DNA of 10,965 nt, from assembly GCA_904502055.1 (NCBI GenBank), contig CAJGDZ010000047.1, forward strand, positions 1 through 10,965, read 5' to 3'. This document shows, piece by piece, positions 1 through 6,121 of this stretch (within the stretch, counting starts at the first letter, position 1; each line of letters begins with the position of its first letter). This DNA is from an uncultured Clostridia bacterium. Its GTDB lineage: Bacteria > Bacillota > Clostridia > Oscillospirales > CAG-272. Made by a program: the position numbers and the translations under genes. The notes below the pieces were generated by a model, which saw nothing but the letters and a program-made list of their open reading frames with translations, did no database searches and was not told where the DNA came from.

Positions 1-547
1 AAAGTGGAAATGTGCCGTTTGCGGACAGATCGTAGAGTCCGAAACCAGACCCGAGCAGTGCCCTCTTTGCAAGGCACCGGCCGAGAAATTTGAGGAGCTT
101 GTGGAAACCGAGATGACCTGGGCTGCCGAGCATATCGTAGGCATCGGCAAGAAGGATGCATCCGAGGAGATCATCGAGGGTCTTCGCGCCAACTTCAACG
201 GCGAGTGCTGCGAGGTTGGTATGTATCTTGCTATGGCAAGAGTTGCCCACAGAGAGGGCTACCCCGAGATCGGTCTTTACTGGGAGAAGGCTGCTTACGA
301 GGAGGCTGAGCACGCCGCTAAGTTCGCAGAGCTTCTGGGCGAGGTCGTGACCGACTCCACCAAGAAGAACCTTGAGATGCGCGTTGCCGCTGAGAACGGC
401 GCAACCGAGGGCAAGTTCGAGCTGGCCAAGATGGCTAAGATGGCAAATCTTGACGCCATCCACGACACCGTACATGAGATGGCTCGCGACGAGGCTCGCC
501 ACGGCAAGGCATTCCAGGGCCTGCTTGAGAGATACTTCGGCAAGTAA
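1..547 (+). CDS. Reverse rubrerythrin (peroxide-reducing diiron protein), 5' partial
   Basis: This is the 3' part of a rubrerythrin-family gene whose start lies before the window; the first complete codon begins at base 2 and 181 residues are visible. Visible residues 4-23 hold a rubredoxin-type site (CAVCG, then CPLC), followed by a four-helix ferritin-like domain with diiron ligand motifs: a Glu in the FNGECCEV helix, EEAEHAAKF (ExxH) and ARDEARHGKAF (ExxH). Having rubredoxin before the diiron domain is the 'reverse' order known from clostridial enzymes that reduce H2O2 to water in the cytoplasm with electrons from NADH via rubredoxin. The rubredoxin gene directly downstream is the likely partner. 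A GTG at 101 is only an internal in-frame codon; starting there would cut off the rubredoxin domain. A strong terminator follows. The family call is firm; the exact electron donor is inferred. Confidence 0.9.
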   Translation, partial: KWKCAVCGQIVESETRPEQCPLCKAPAEKFEELVETEMTWAAEHIVGIGKKDASEEIIEGLRANFNGECCEVGMYLAMARVAHREGYPEIGLYWEKAAYEEAEHAAKFAELLGEVVTDSTKKNLEMRVAAENGATEGKFELAKMAKMANLDAIHDTVHEMARDEARHGKAFQGLLERYFGK

Positions 548-575
548 TCCGTGCAGATCGAATTCGCATTTTCAG

Positions 576-608
576 GCAAGGCGCATCCGCGGATGCGCCT
601 TGCTTTTT
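576..608 (+). terminator. Rho-independent terminator after reverse rubrerythrin
   Basis: A perfect 12-13 bp G+C-rich stem (arms 576-588 and 591-603, GCAAGGCGCATCC and its complement) has a very short loop and is followed by five T. It lies 29 bases after the rubrerythrin stop codon and ends that transcript before the rubredoxin gene. Confidence 0.9.
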
Positions 609-646
609 CGGATCAATGCAATGAATTACCATTTCCCCGCCTGTAA

Positions 647-675
647 TTGTCGGGTGTTTTTGGGGAAAATATATA
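647..675 (+). promoter_or_regulatory. Weak candidate promoter of rubredoxin gene
   Basis: TTGTCG (647-652) and TATATA (670-675) are separated by 17 bases and lie between the rubrerythrin terminator and the rubredoxin ribosome binding site (AAGGA, ending at 690, 10 bases before the ATG). A promoter is needed here because the hairpin at 576-608 separates the two genes. The -35 box is poor, so this is only a candidate. Confidence 0.35.
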
Positions 676-700
676 GCAAAAAAGAAAGGAATTCACCATT

Positions 701-856
701 ATGAAATACGTTTGCCCTTGCGGATATGTATATGACCCCGCCCTTGGCGATCCCGACAACGGAATTGCCCCCGGCACGGCCTTTGAAGATCTTCCCGAGG
801 ACTTTGCCTGCCCCGTTTGCGGACTTGGCAAGGATGCGTTTGAGAAGGAAGACTGA
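701..856 (+). CDS. Rubredoxin with C-x-C first knuckle
   Basis: A 51-residue rubredoxin, a small cytoplasmic one-electron carrier with one iron bound by four cysteines. The body is typical: Y-D-P-A-x-G-D-P-D-N-G-I-A-P-G-T, then F-E-D-L-P-E-D-F, and the second knuckle CPVCG at residues 37-41. The first knuckle is C5-P6-C7-G8-Y9, with one residue between the cysteines where the family almost always has two (C-x-x-C-G-Y). The reading frame is intact on both sides, so this is a one-codon in-frame deletion relative to the usual family. The start is set by an AAGGA site 10 bases upstream. The gene sits between two terminators as a single-gene unit. The likely role is to carry electrons to the reverse rubrerythrin upstream; that partnership is inferred from gene order and from clostridial precedent. 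Confidence 0.93.
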   Translation: MKYVCPCGYVYDPALGDPDNGIAPGTAFEDLPEDFACPVCGLGKDAFEKED

Positions 857-883
857 CCCCTCCAAAGCAAAAATCATTCACAG

Positions 884-913
884 AAAAAGAGCGACCGACC
901 GGTCGCTCTTTTT
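884..913 (+). terminator. Terminator after rubredoxin
   Basis: A 13 bp stem (884-896 with 901-913, core GAGCGACC/GGTCGCTC) has a 4-base loop. A and T runs flank the core on the two sides, so it could also work on the minus strand, though no minus-strand gene faces it. Confidence 0.9.
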
Positions 914-946
914 GGTATACTTTTTCAGCAATCACCTAAAAACCTA

Positions 947-974
947 TTGAAAAATTCGGCAAAAATGTTATAAT
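947..974 (+). promoter_or_regulatory. Promoter of GH36 alpha-galactosidase gene
   Basis: TTGAAA (947-952), a 16-base spacer and a perfect TATAAT (969-974) preceded by TGT (966-968), which gives an extended -10. It lies 50 bases before the GH36 start, in the right place for a sigma-A promoter. Confidence 0.75.
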
Positions 975-991
975 TGGATTGTAACATAAAA

Positions 992-1009
992 AATATGTCG
1001 TGACATATT
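992..1009. promoter_or_regulatory. Palindromic candidate operator upstream of GH36
   Basis: AATATGTCGTGACATATT consists of two perfect 8-base inverted arms around a central GT. It sits 17 bases downstream of the -10 box and just before the AGGAGA ribosome binding site (1015-1020), where a bound repressor would block the promoter. Sugar regulators such as LacI or GntR types use sites of this size, but no regulator gene for it is in the window. Weak hairpin formation in the mRNA is the alternative. Confidence 0.5.
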
Positions 1010-1025
1010 ACAAAAGGAGACAAAA

Positions 1026-3221
1026 ATGCCTATATTTTTCAATTCGGAAAAGAAGATCTTCAAGCTGGACACCAAGGGCTCCAGCTACATATTCGCGATC
1101 AACGAGGACGGAATTCTTGTGCACACCTACTACGGTGCGCCCATAAAGGACCTTGACCTTGGCTACCTGAATGAAAACTTCACAACGCCCGGCATCTGTC
1201 CCAAGCCCCATTACGCTCCCGGCGGCAGGTTTACCCTTGACACCGCGCCCGTCGAATTTCCCTGCACCGGCACCGGCGATTATCGCCCGGCCGCCTTCTC
1301 GGTCCGTTCGGCACAGGGACACACCGCAACCCTCGTTCATTATCTCTCCCACAAGATCTATGGCGGAAAGCCTGCGCTTGAGGGACTCCCCGCCACCTTT
1401 GCGGGCGAAGATGAAGCAACCACGCTGGAAATCCTGACTGAGGATCGCCACACCGGCATTCGCGTTACTCTTTTTTATACCGTTTTTGAGGATCTTTCTG
1501 TTATGACCCGCCATGTAACGGTTGAAAACCCCACCGATACGGCTGTCAACATCGAGCGCATTTACAGCACATCGGTAGACTTCCATACGCACGACTATGA
1601 CGTCATACACCTTCACGGACACCATTGCCGTGAGCGCAACTATTCCCGTACCCGTTTGGACTACGCCACCCACCGAATTTCAAGTCTTCGCGGTGCCTCC
1701 GGTGCCGAGCATAACCCCTTTATGGCGCTGGTCTCCCCCGATGCCACCGAGAATTACGGCGAAGCGTACGGCTTCAACCTGGTATATAGCGGCAACTTTG
1801 CCGCCGAGGTCAACGTGGAATGCTATGGCTCCGCGCGCGTGGCTATGGGCATCAATTCCGATGGCTTTAACTGGCTTCTCGAGCCGGGAGAACACTTTAC
1901 CGCGCCCGAGGCGGTTATGGTCTATTCGAACGAAGGACTTGGCGGCATGAGCCGTACCTTCCATAACCTCTATAGGAAGCACCTGATGCGAGGAGAATGG
2001 TTGACAAAGCGTCGCCCCGTTCTCATCAACAACTGGGAGGCGACCGCGATGAATTTCGATGGCGAAAAGCTGTACGAATTCGCCAAGAAGGCGTCCGAGC
2101 TCGGCATCGAAATGCTCGTGCTTGACGACGGTTGGTTTGGAAAGCGCAACAATGCTCGCTGCGCGCTCGGTGACTGGGTGGTCAATGAGGAAAAGCTGGG
2201 CGGAACCATGAACGATCTCGTAACGCGCATAAACGCCCTGGGCGTAAAGTTCGGCCTTTGGTTTGAGCCCGAAATGATCTCCCCCGACAGCGATCTCTAC
2301 CGAGCTCACCCCGATTGGTGCTTGCACATCGAAGGACGCCCGATGTCGCTTGGCCGTTTTCAGCTCATCCTTGACCTCACCCGCAAGGAGGTTGAGGATT
2401 ATGTCTTCGAAAGTATGTGCCGTGTGCTTGACAGTGCCAACATCGAGTACGTCAAGTGGGATTTCAACCGCAACTTTACCGAGACAGGAAGCGCGGCGCT
2501 TCCCGCAGAACGTCAGAAGGAGGTGCCTCACCGCTATGTGCTGGCACTGTACCGCCTGCTTGAGCGTCTTTTGAATCGCTATCCCCACCTTCTTCTTGAG
2601 GGCTGTGCCAGCGGCGGCGGTCGTTTTGACCCCGGTATGCTCTACTATTCTCCCCAGATCTGGACCTCCGACTGCTCCGATGCCATCGAGCGTCTTGATA
2701 TTCAGTACGGCACCACAATGTGCTATCCGCCCTCCTCGATGGGCGCTCACGTCAGCGCCTCTCCCAATCATCAAACCAAGCGCATCAGCCCCCTTTCCAC
2801 TCGCGGAAACGTCGCGCTTGAAGGAACCTTTGGCTATGAGCTGGACCCCTCCACCTTCACCGAGGAGGAATGCGAAACGGTTCGCGCGCAGGTAAGGCAA
2901 TATCACGAGCTGTATGATGTGACTCATTTTGGTGATCTTTACCGCCTGGTCAGCCCCTTTGACGGCGACCGCGACCGCAGTGCATGGATGCAGGTTACAG
3001 AGGATAAGCGCGAGGCACTCGTTACTCTTGTAATCATTCGCACTCACGTGGGACAGCGCCAGTACCTTCGTCTGTGCGGCCTTGACCCCGAAAAACAATA
3101 CCGTGACGTGGCTACAGGAAGGACGTATTCGGGCGCGCTTCTTATGAATGCCGGGCTTTGCCTTAACACCCTTGTCGGCGACGGCGCCAGCCGTTTGATC
3201 CATTTGGTTGCTGAGGACTGA
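1026..3221 (+). CDS. Alpha-galactosidase, glycoside hydrolase family 36
   Basis: A 731-residue GH36 enzyme, the usual family size (about 720-750), expected to release terminal alpha-1,6-galactose from raffinose, stachyose, melibiose or galactomannan oligosaccharides by a retaining mechanism. There is an N-terminal beta-sandwich (about 1-330), then a (beta/alpha)8 barrel opening with VLDDGWFG, and a C-terminal beta domain. The nucleophile is D479 in YVKWDFNRN. The acid/base is D549 in the segment IWTSDCSDAIERLD. CASGGGRFD and ASPNHQT are further family signatures. There is no signal peptide, so it acts in the cytoplasm on imported oligosaccharides; the transporter is not in this window. The ATG at 1026 has AGGAGA 5 bases upstream. 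The next gene is another glycosidase with no terminator between them. Exact substrate preference cannot be read from sequence. Confidence 0.93.
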   Translation: MPIFFNSEKKIFKLDTKGSSYIFAINEDGILVHTYYGAPIKDLDLGYLNENFTTPGICPKPHYAPGGRFTLDTAPVEFPCTGTGDYRPAAFSVRSAQGHTATLVHYLSHKIYGGKPALEGLPATFAGEDEATTLEILTEDRHTGIRVTLFYTVFEDLSVMTRHVTVENPTDTAVNIERIYSTSVDFHTHDYDVIHLHGHHCRERNYSRTRLDYATHRISSLRGASGAEHNPFMALVSPDATENYGEAYGFNLVYSGNFAAEVNVECYGSARVAMGINSDGFNWLLEPGEHFTAPEAVMVYSNEGLGGMSRTFHNLYRKHLMRGEWLTKRRPVLINNWEATAMNFDGEKLYEFAKKASELGIEMLVLDDGWFGKRNNARCALGDWVVNEEKLGGTMNDLVTRINALGVKFGLWFEPEMISPDSDLYRAHPDWCLHIEGRPMSLGRFQLILDLTRKEVEDYVFESMCRVLDSANIEYVKWDFNRNFTETGSAALPAERQKEVPHRYVLALYRLLERLLNRYPHLLLEGCASGGGRFDPGMLYYSPQIWTSDCSDAIERLDIQYGTTMCYPPSSMGAHVSASPNHQTKRISPLSTRGNVALEGTFGYELDPSTFTEEECETVRAQVRQYHELYDVTHFGDLYRLVSPFDGDRDRSAWMQVTEDKREALVTLVIIRTHVGQRQYLRLCGLDPEKQYRDVATGRTYSGALLMNAGLCLNTLVGDGASRLIHLVAED

Positions 3222-3254
3222 TTTGATTTTCCTATTTTTGGACACAAATTTCTC

Positions 3255-3283
3255 TTGTAATCCAACCGATGTAATGATATAAT
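3255..3283 (+). promoter_or_regulatory. Promoter of GH43-type gene
   Basis: TTGTAA (3255-3260), a 17-base spacer and TATAAT (3278-3283) with an extended TGA (3275-3277). It gives the second glycosidase its own start. No hairpin terminator is visible in 3222-3254, so read-through from the GH36 gene can add to it. Confidence 0.65.
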
Positions 3284-3318
3284 GAACAAAACAACGGAAT
3301 TCAGCCAAGGAGACTACT

Positions 3319-4239
3319 ATGAAACTGAAATTTGACGTATTTGGAAAAACGCAGCCCGACCCCTTTATTTTTGAGGACGGAGACAAGCTGTATCTTTACG
3401 TTTCGGGCGTTGGAGATGCCAAGGGCGTTGAGGTCTACTCCGCCGACGATCTCTTTGGCATCTGGCACTTTGAGGGTATGGCGGTCAAGGACACACCCGA
3501 GCAACGTCAATATTGGGCCCCCTCGGTCATCAAGCACGAGGGAAAATACTATATGTACGTATCTTTTATAGAAGGAAAGAACTTTCAGTTTATGCACGTT
3601 TTGTCGGCCGACTCGCCTTTGGGGCCGTTTGAGAATCCCGTACGTCTTTACGACCGCTTCTCCATCGACTCGCACGCCGTCAGGACCGACAAGGGCCTCT
3701 TCCTTTGGTACGCCGAGAACAACACCAAGCCCGAGCGCATCGGTACCCGCGTATACGTCGACAGGCTGCTTGACCCCGTAACCCCCGCAGGCATCTGCCG
3801 AGAGGTGCTCGTTCCCACAATGGACCAAGAGATCTTCACGTCGCTCTGGCGCGAGGATAACAACTGGCACACGCTTGAGGGCGCGTTTTGGTTTTGCGAG
3901 GGCGATTGGCAATACGTGATGTACAGCGGCGGCTGTTATCAGGATGATACCTATCACATTGGCTACGCCTCTGCCAAGACCGACGAACAGGATCTGACCA
4001 AGATCGACTTTGTCAAGCACACAAGGGACGGCGCATTCGATCCCGTCCTGATCAAAAACGAGTGGGAGGAAGGCACGGGACACCACAGCGTGATCAAGTA
4101 TAAAGGCGAATACTACGCCATCTACCACGCCCGTGACTACGGCCTCAGACACCTGAAGGAAGCCCGTACGGCCCGTGTTTGCAAGCTTCACGTCAAGGAC
4201 GGCATCATCACCGCCGAGCCCTATCCCGACCGAATTTAA
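3319..4239 (+). CDS. GH43-type glycosidase (five-bladed beta-propeller)
   Basis: A 306-residue protein made of the propeller blades alone, typical of a single-domain family 43 glycosidase. The three inverting catalytic carboxylates of the clan are recognisable: the general base D14 in TQPDPFIFEDG, the pKa-tuning Asp D117 in SIDSHAV, and the acid E187 in LEGAFWF. Repeated blade motifs (KLYLYVSG, KYYMYVSF, WQYVMYSGG, EYYAIYHARD) support the fold. Family 43 enzymes act on arabinosides, xylosides or beta-galactans, and the subfamily cannot be fixed by eye. With no signal peptide it should act in the cytoplasm beside the alpha-galactosidase, trimming imported plant side-chain oligosaccharides. The start at 3319 has AAGGAGA 5 bases upstream. 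A related propeller such as a GH130-like phosphorylase is less likely, because the D-D-E triad fits GH43. Confidence 0.82.
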   Translation: MKLKFDVFGKTQPDPFIFEDGDKLYLYVSGVGDAKGVEVYSADDLFGIWHFEGMAVKDTPEQRQYWAPSVIKHEGKYYMYVSFIEGKNFQFMHVLSADSPLGPFENPVRLYDRFSIDSHAVRTDKGLFLWYAENNTKPERIGTRVYVDRLLDPVTPAGICREVLVPTMDQEIFTSLWREDNNWHTLEGAFWFCEGDWQYVMYSGGCYQDDTYHIGYASAKTDEQDLTKIDFVKHTRDGAFDPVLIKNEWEEGTGHHSVIKYKGEYYAIYHARDYGLRHLKEARTARVCKLHVKDGIITAEPYPDRI

Positions 4240-4319
4240 GACGCGGAAGCCGGAGTAAAAGGGAAACCTTACGCACTCGATCCAAAAGCGCTGATACCCG
4301 GCTCACCTTGATACATCGT
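4240..4319. other. Intergenic stretch without recognised features
   Basis: Between the GH43 stop and the terminator I see no ORF with a ribosome binding site, no RNA gene and no repeat. It reads as an untranslated tail. Confidence 0.6.
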
Positions 4320-4355
4320 AAAAAAAGGGCAGACCTTACGGTCTGCCCTTTTTTT
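4320..4355. terminator. Bidirectional terminator between GH43 and zinc-ribbon genes
   Basis: A perfect 9 bp core GGGCAGACC/GGTCTGCCC (4327-4335 with 4340-4348) around the loop TTAC is flanked by a run of A on the left and seven T on the right. It can therefore end the GH43 transcript on the plus strand and the convergent zinc-ribbon transcript on the minus strand. The same hairpin, with one loop base changed, recurs at 5445-5466. Confidence 0.92.
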
Positions 4356-4396
4356 CGTTTGTAAATAAATTGAAATCATATCCGCAACAAAGCGTT

Positions 4397-5041
4397 TTAT
4401 TTCTCGCTTCTTCCGTCAACAATGACTTCCATTCCGTTTTTGAGAATTACTGACTTTGTGGCTTCTCGATCACCCCACTCCGCACCGTCGCTAAAGTAAA
4501 CGCTATAAACATAAAGTTTTACAGTTTTGACATTGTTATCGAGGAATTGGTATGTTAATTTTTCACTCTTCCCCTTAACGATTGTGTTATCCGTCGCCAA
4601 ATAATTTTGTGCCCACAAACCCTTAAGTTCTTCTCCATAAACATCAAGGGGAACAACGTAAAACTTGATTGCGCTTATATCCTTGTCGCTTGTATTTGTG
4701 ATAGAAACAGATACTGTAGGCTGACCAATAATATCCGTCCCCATCTCCGCCGTAGCAGAAATACCGCAGTCACCTGCAAAAACTCCTGTTTTTTCATTAG
4801 TGCTTATATTATTGTGTTGTTCGCTGCTCGTTGTATCTTGGTTGGTTGCACCATTGTTTACATCCGCGTTATCATCCCCACCACTTCCAACAATTCCAAT
4901 AAAGATAATTCCAACAATTACCCAAAACCACCATTTTTGAAAAATGGGTTTTTTGTTTTTTGCTCCACAATGCGGACAAGCCTTTGCACTTTTTGCTATC
5001 TCCTGACCACAAGCTTGGCAATTGCTCATTTGTTTGTTCAT
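4397..5041 (-). CDS. Zinc-ribbon membrane-anchored protein of unknown function
   Basis: A 214-residue protein. Residues 8-25 form a zinc ribbon with C8-x-x-C11 and C22-x-x-C25 (CQACG, CPHCG). A Lys-rich linker leads to one hydrophobic segment at about 36-54 (WWFWVIVGIIFIGIVG). A low-complexity Asn/Thr/Ser/Asp linker (about 55-85) follows, and then a beta-rich domain (about 88-214) containing SVSITNTSDKDISAIKFYV, which resembles small Ig-like domains found in clostridial zinc-ribbon proteins. The predicted topology is ribbon inside and C-terminal domain outside. AGGAG lies just before the ATG on the minus strand. It is transcribed divergently from an XRE regulator that probably controls it. 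The gene is A+T-richer than its surroundings, suggesting transfer. Function is not known to me; a stress or envelope-sensing role would be guesswork. Confidence 0.8.
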   Translation of the reverse strand: MNKQMSNCQACGQEIAKSAKACPHCGAKNKKPIFQKWWFWVIVGIIFIGIVGSGGDDNADVNNGATNQDTTSSEQHNNISTNEKTGVFAGDCGISATAEMGTDIIGQPTVSVSITNTSDKDISAIKFYVVPLDVYGEELKGLWAQNYLATDNTIVKGKSEKLTYQFLDNNVKTVKLYVYSVYFSDGAEWGDREATKSVILKNGMEVIVDGRSEK

Positions 5042-5101
5042 TTTTTCTCCTCTTTTCTACAATACGCCATCCAATTGTACGTATTTTATATTGTGTAAGC
5101 A

Positions 5102-5130
5102 ATTATATCATACCAAAGCTCAAAAGTCAA
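5102..5130 (-). promoter_or_regulatory. Strong promoter of zinc-ribbon gene
   Basis: Read on the minus strand: TTGACT (5130-5125), a 17-base spacer and TATAAT (5107-5102), with TGA just before the -10. This is a near-consensus sigma-A promoter. The half-site CTCAA at 5119-5123 lies in its spacer and the palindrome CTCAATTGAG abuts its -35, so a bound regulator would occlude it. Confidence 0.82.
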
Positions 5131-5164
5131 CTCAATTGAGGTAATTTTCTCAACTCTTTTGAGA
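5119..5164. promoter_or_regulatory. Cluster of CTCAA/TTGAG half-sites, candidate XRE operators
   Basis: Within 46 bases there are CTCAA (5119-5123), the perfect palindrome CTCAATTGAG (5131-5140) and the inverted repeat TCTCAA-N5-TTGAGA (5148-5164). A further TTGAG (5183-5187) overlaps the ribosome binding site of the regulator gene. They lie exactly between two divergent genes, one of which encodes a small DNA-binding protein. The natural reading is an operator set for that regulator, repressing both genes. Confidence 0.65.
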
Positions 5165-5197
5165 TAAAATAAAGAAAAAGGGTTGAGGAGTGATATT

Positions 5198-5440
5198 TTG
5201 AACATCGGCGAGGCGGTTAAACTTCGAATTTTAGAGCTGTGCAAGCAAAATCACATCACTGTAAACAAATTGTCCACTATAAGCGGTCTGACTCAATCTA
5301 CACTCAACAACATCGTAAGCGGCCGCAACAACTCAGCCACCATATCTACGATCAAAAAAATTTGTGACGGATTGGAAATCTCCATTCTTGACTTCTTTTC
5401 TTCCGATTTGTTTAATGATCTGGAACAGGAAATAAAATAA
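5198..5440 (+). CDS. Small Cro/CI (XRE) family transcription regulator
   Basis: An 80-residue protein that is almost only a helix-turn-helix domain. Residues 8-62 carry the XRE pattern: ILELCKQNHITVNKLSTISG, then LTQSTLNNIVSG (recognition helix), then ISTIKKICDGLEISILDFF. I place the start at TTG 5198 because AGGAG (5186-5190) stands 7 bases before it. The in-frame TTG at 5183 would put this ribosome binding site inside the gene. There is no sensor domain, so any signal must come through a partner or through dimerisation. It diverges from the zinc-ribbon gene across the CTCAA/TTGAG operators and probably represses both itself and that gene. Its codon use is A+T-rich like its divergent neighbour. 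A plasmid or phage origin of this type of regulator is common, but no other mobile genes are visible. Confidence 0.85.
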   Translation: MNIGEAVKLRILELCKQNHITVNKLSTISGLTQSTLNNIVSGRNNSATISTIKKICDGLEISILDFFSSDLFNDLEQEIK

Positions 5441-5442
5441 TT

Positions 5443-5474
5443 AAGGGCAGACCCTACGGTCTGCCCTTTTCTTT
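5443..5474. terminator. Terminator between XRE and GNAT genes
   Basis: The hairpin GGGCAGACC-CTAC-GGTCTGCCC (5445-5453 with 5458-5466) is followed by TTTT. It stands between two convergent genes: the XRE stop is 3 bases before it and the GNAT stop overlaps its end. It is identical to the hairpin at 4327-4348 except for one loop base. Confidence 0.88.
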
Positions 5475-5994
5475 AATATAGTATTTTTTCCAAACACACA
5501 AGCCTTACGCCCTCAATGCCGTTGAAGATGCAAGGGACAATGCCCCTCTCCGCATAGCCCAGGCGCTTGTAGAGTGCGCGGGCGCGCGTATTGATCTCGT
5601 TGGTATCCATCCGAAGATGCGGACAGCCGTTCTCCCGCGCGTAGTCCTCGTAAAAGCAAACAAACGCCGTGCCGTACCCCTTCCCCGCCTCGGCGGGATC
5701 GACGGCCAGCGTGTGAAGCACCATGACCTCCGCGTCCTTTGCCTCCTTTGACCACTTGATAAGCTTATATTCCTCAACCTGAATGCGATTGATCCTTGCC
5801 GAGGCGACAACGCGGCCGCCCTCCTCCATCACAAAAACGTCATCCGCTAAGATCGCGGCCCTTGCGGTCTCGCGCGTGGGATAGACCGCGCGCTGCCAGC
5901 CGGTGTGGCTTTGCCCCTGCTCCTCGCAGGTATGAATGGCGTCGTAAATACGCGCAATGGCGTCAAGATCCGACAAAACCGCCTTACGGAACAT
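5473..5994 (-). CDS. GNAT-family N-acetyltransferase
   Basis: A 173-residue GNAT acetyltransferase that moves an acetyl group from acetyl-CoA to an amine. Residues 1-20 (FRKAVLSDLDAIARIYDAI) are the usual N-terminal strand and helix. Motif A is at 94-110 (HTLAVDPAEAGKGYG, pyrophosphate loop G104-K-G-Y-G108). Motif B is around 131-147 (TNEINTRARALYKRLGY). The longer reading frame to 6057 is rejected as the start: ATG 5994 has AGGAGA (6007-6002) seven bases upstream, and the extra residues are not GNAT-like. The substrate is unknown; family members of this kind acetylate small amines, antibiotics or protein N-termini. It stands alone, convergent with the XRE gene and divergent from the first T-box unit. 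Confidence 0.88.
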   Translation of the reverse strand: MFRKAVLSDLDAIARIYDAIHTCEEQGQSHTGWQRAVYPTRETARAAILADDVFVMEEGGRVVASARINRIQVEEYKLIKWSKEAKDAEVMVLHTLAVDPAEAGKGYGTAFVCFYEDYARENGCPHLRMDTNEINTRARALYKRLGYAERGIVPCIFNGIEGVRLVCLEKILY

Positions 5995-6027
5995 AAGTCT
6001 ATCTCCTTTCGAGCACTTGATGGAAAC

Positions 6028-6040
6028 ATTATAGCATACA
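6028..6040 (-). promoter_or_regulatory. Extended -10 promoter of GNAT gene
   Basis: On the minus strand TGC-TATAAT (TATAAT at 6033-6028) is a perfect extended -10 box 34 bases before the GNAT start. The -35 region at a 17-base distance (TGGATT) is poor, as is usual for extended -10 promoters. Upstream of it is an A-rich tract on the plus strand (6044-6080), T-rich on the gene's own strand. Confidence 0.6.
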
Positions 6041-6085
6041 AACACAAAAAAATCCATAAAAAATCAAAAAAATCAAAAAAACCCC

Positions 6086-6114
6086 TTGACAAACGGTCGC
6101 ACAAGTGTTAAAAT
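6086..6114 (+). promoter_or_regulatory. Promoter of first T-box unit
   Basis: TTGACA (6086-6091), exactly 17 bases, then TAAAAT (6109-6114). This near-consensus promoter should drive strong constitutive initiation, leaving control to the T-box that begins a few bases downstream. Confidence 0.85.
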
Positions 6115-6121
6115 GCTTCTA

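Noticed and set aside
1680..3386. 568-residue open frame on the minus strand opposite the GH36 gene
   Set aside because: It is a shadow of the G+C-rich codon pattern of the alpha-galactosidase; it has no ribosome binding site, no recognisable domain, and overlaps a gene with clear catalytic motifs.
3301..4191. 296-residue open frame on the minus strand opposite the GH43 gene
   Set aside because: Same codon-bias shadow effect; valine/leucine-rich antisense translation without any domain.
4607..5098. 163-residue plus-strand frame opposite the zinc-ribbon gene
   Set aside because: The minus-strand gene has a ribosome binding site, a strong promoter and a clear zinc ribbon; the plus frame is its antisense.
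4320..5474. Insertion sequence or integron cassette framed by the twin hairpins
   Set aside because: No transposase or integrase, no target-site duplication visible, and both hairpins have T runs where terminators are expected.
5995..6057. Longer start of the GNAT gene
   Set aside because: An AGGAGA site seven bases before ATG 5994 marks the real start, and the -10 box for the gene falls inside the longer version.
6044..6080. A-rich AATCAAAAA repeats as a possible CRISPR-like or iterated element
   Set aside because: Only two or three imperfect short units; low-complexity DNA between divergent promoters.
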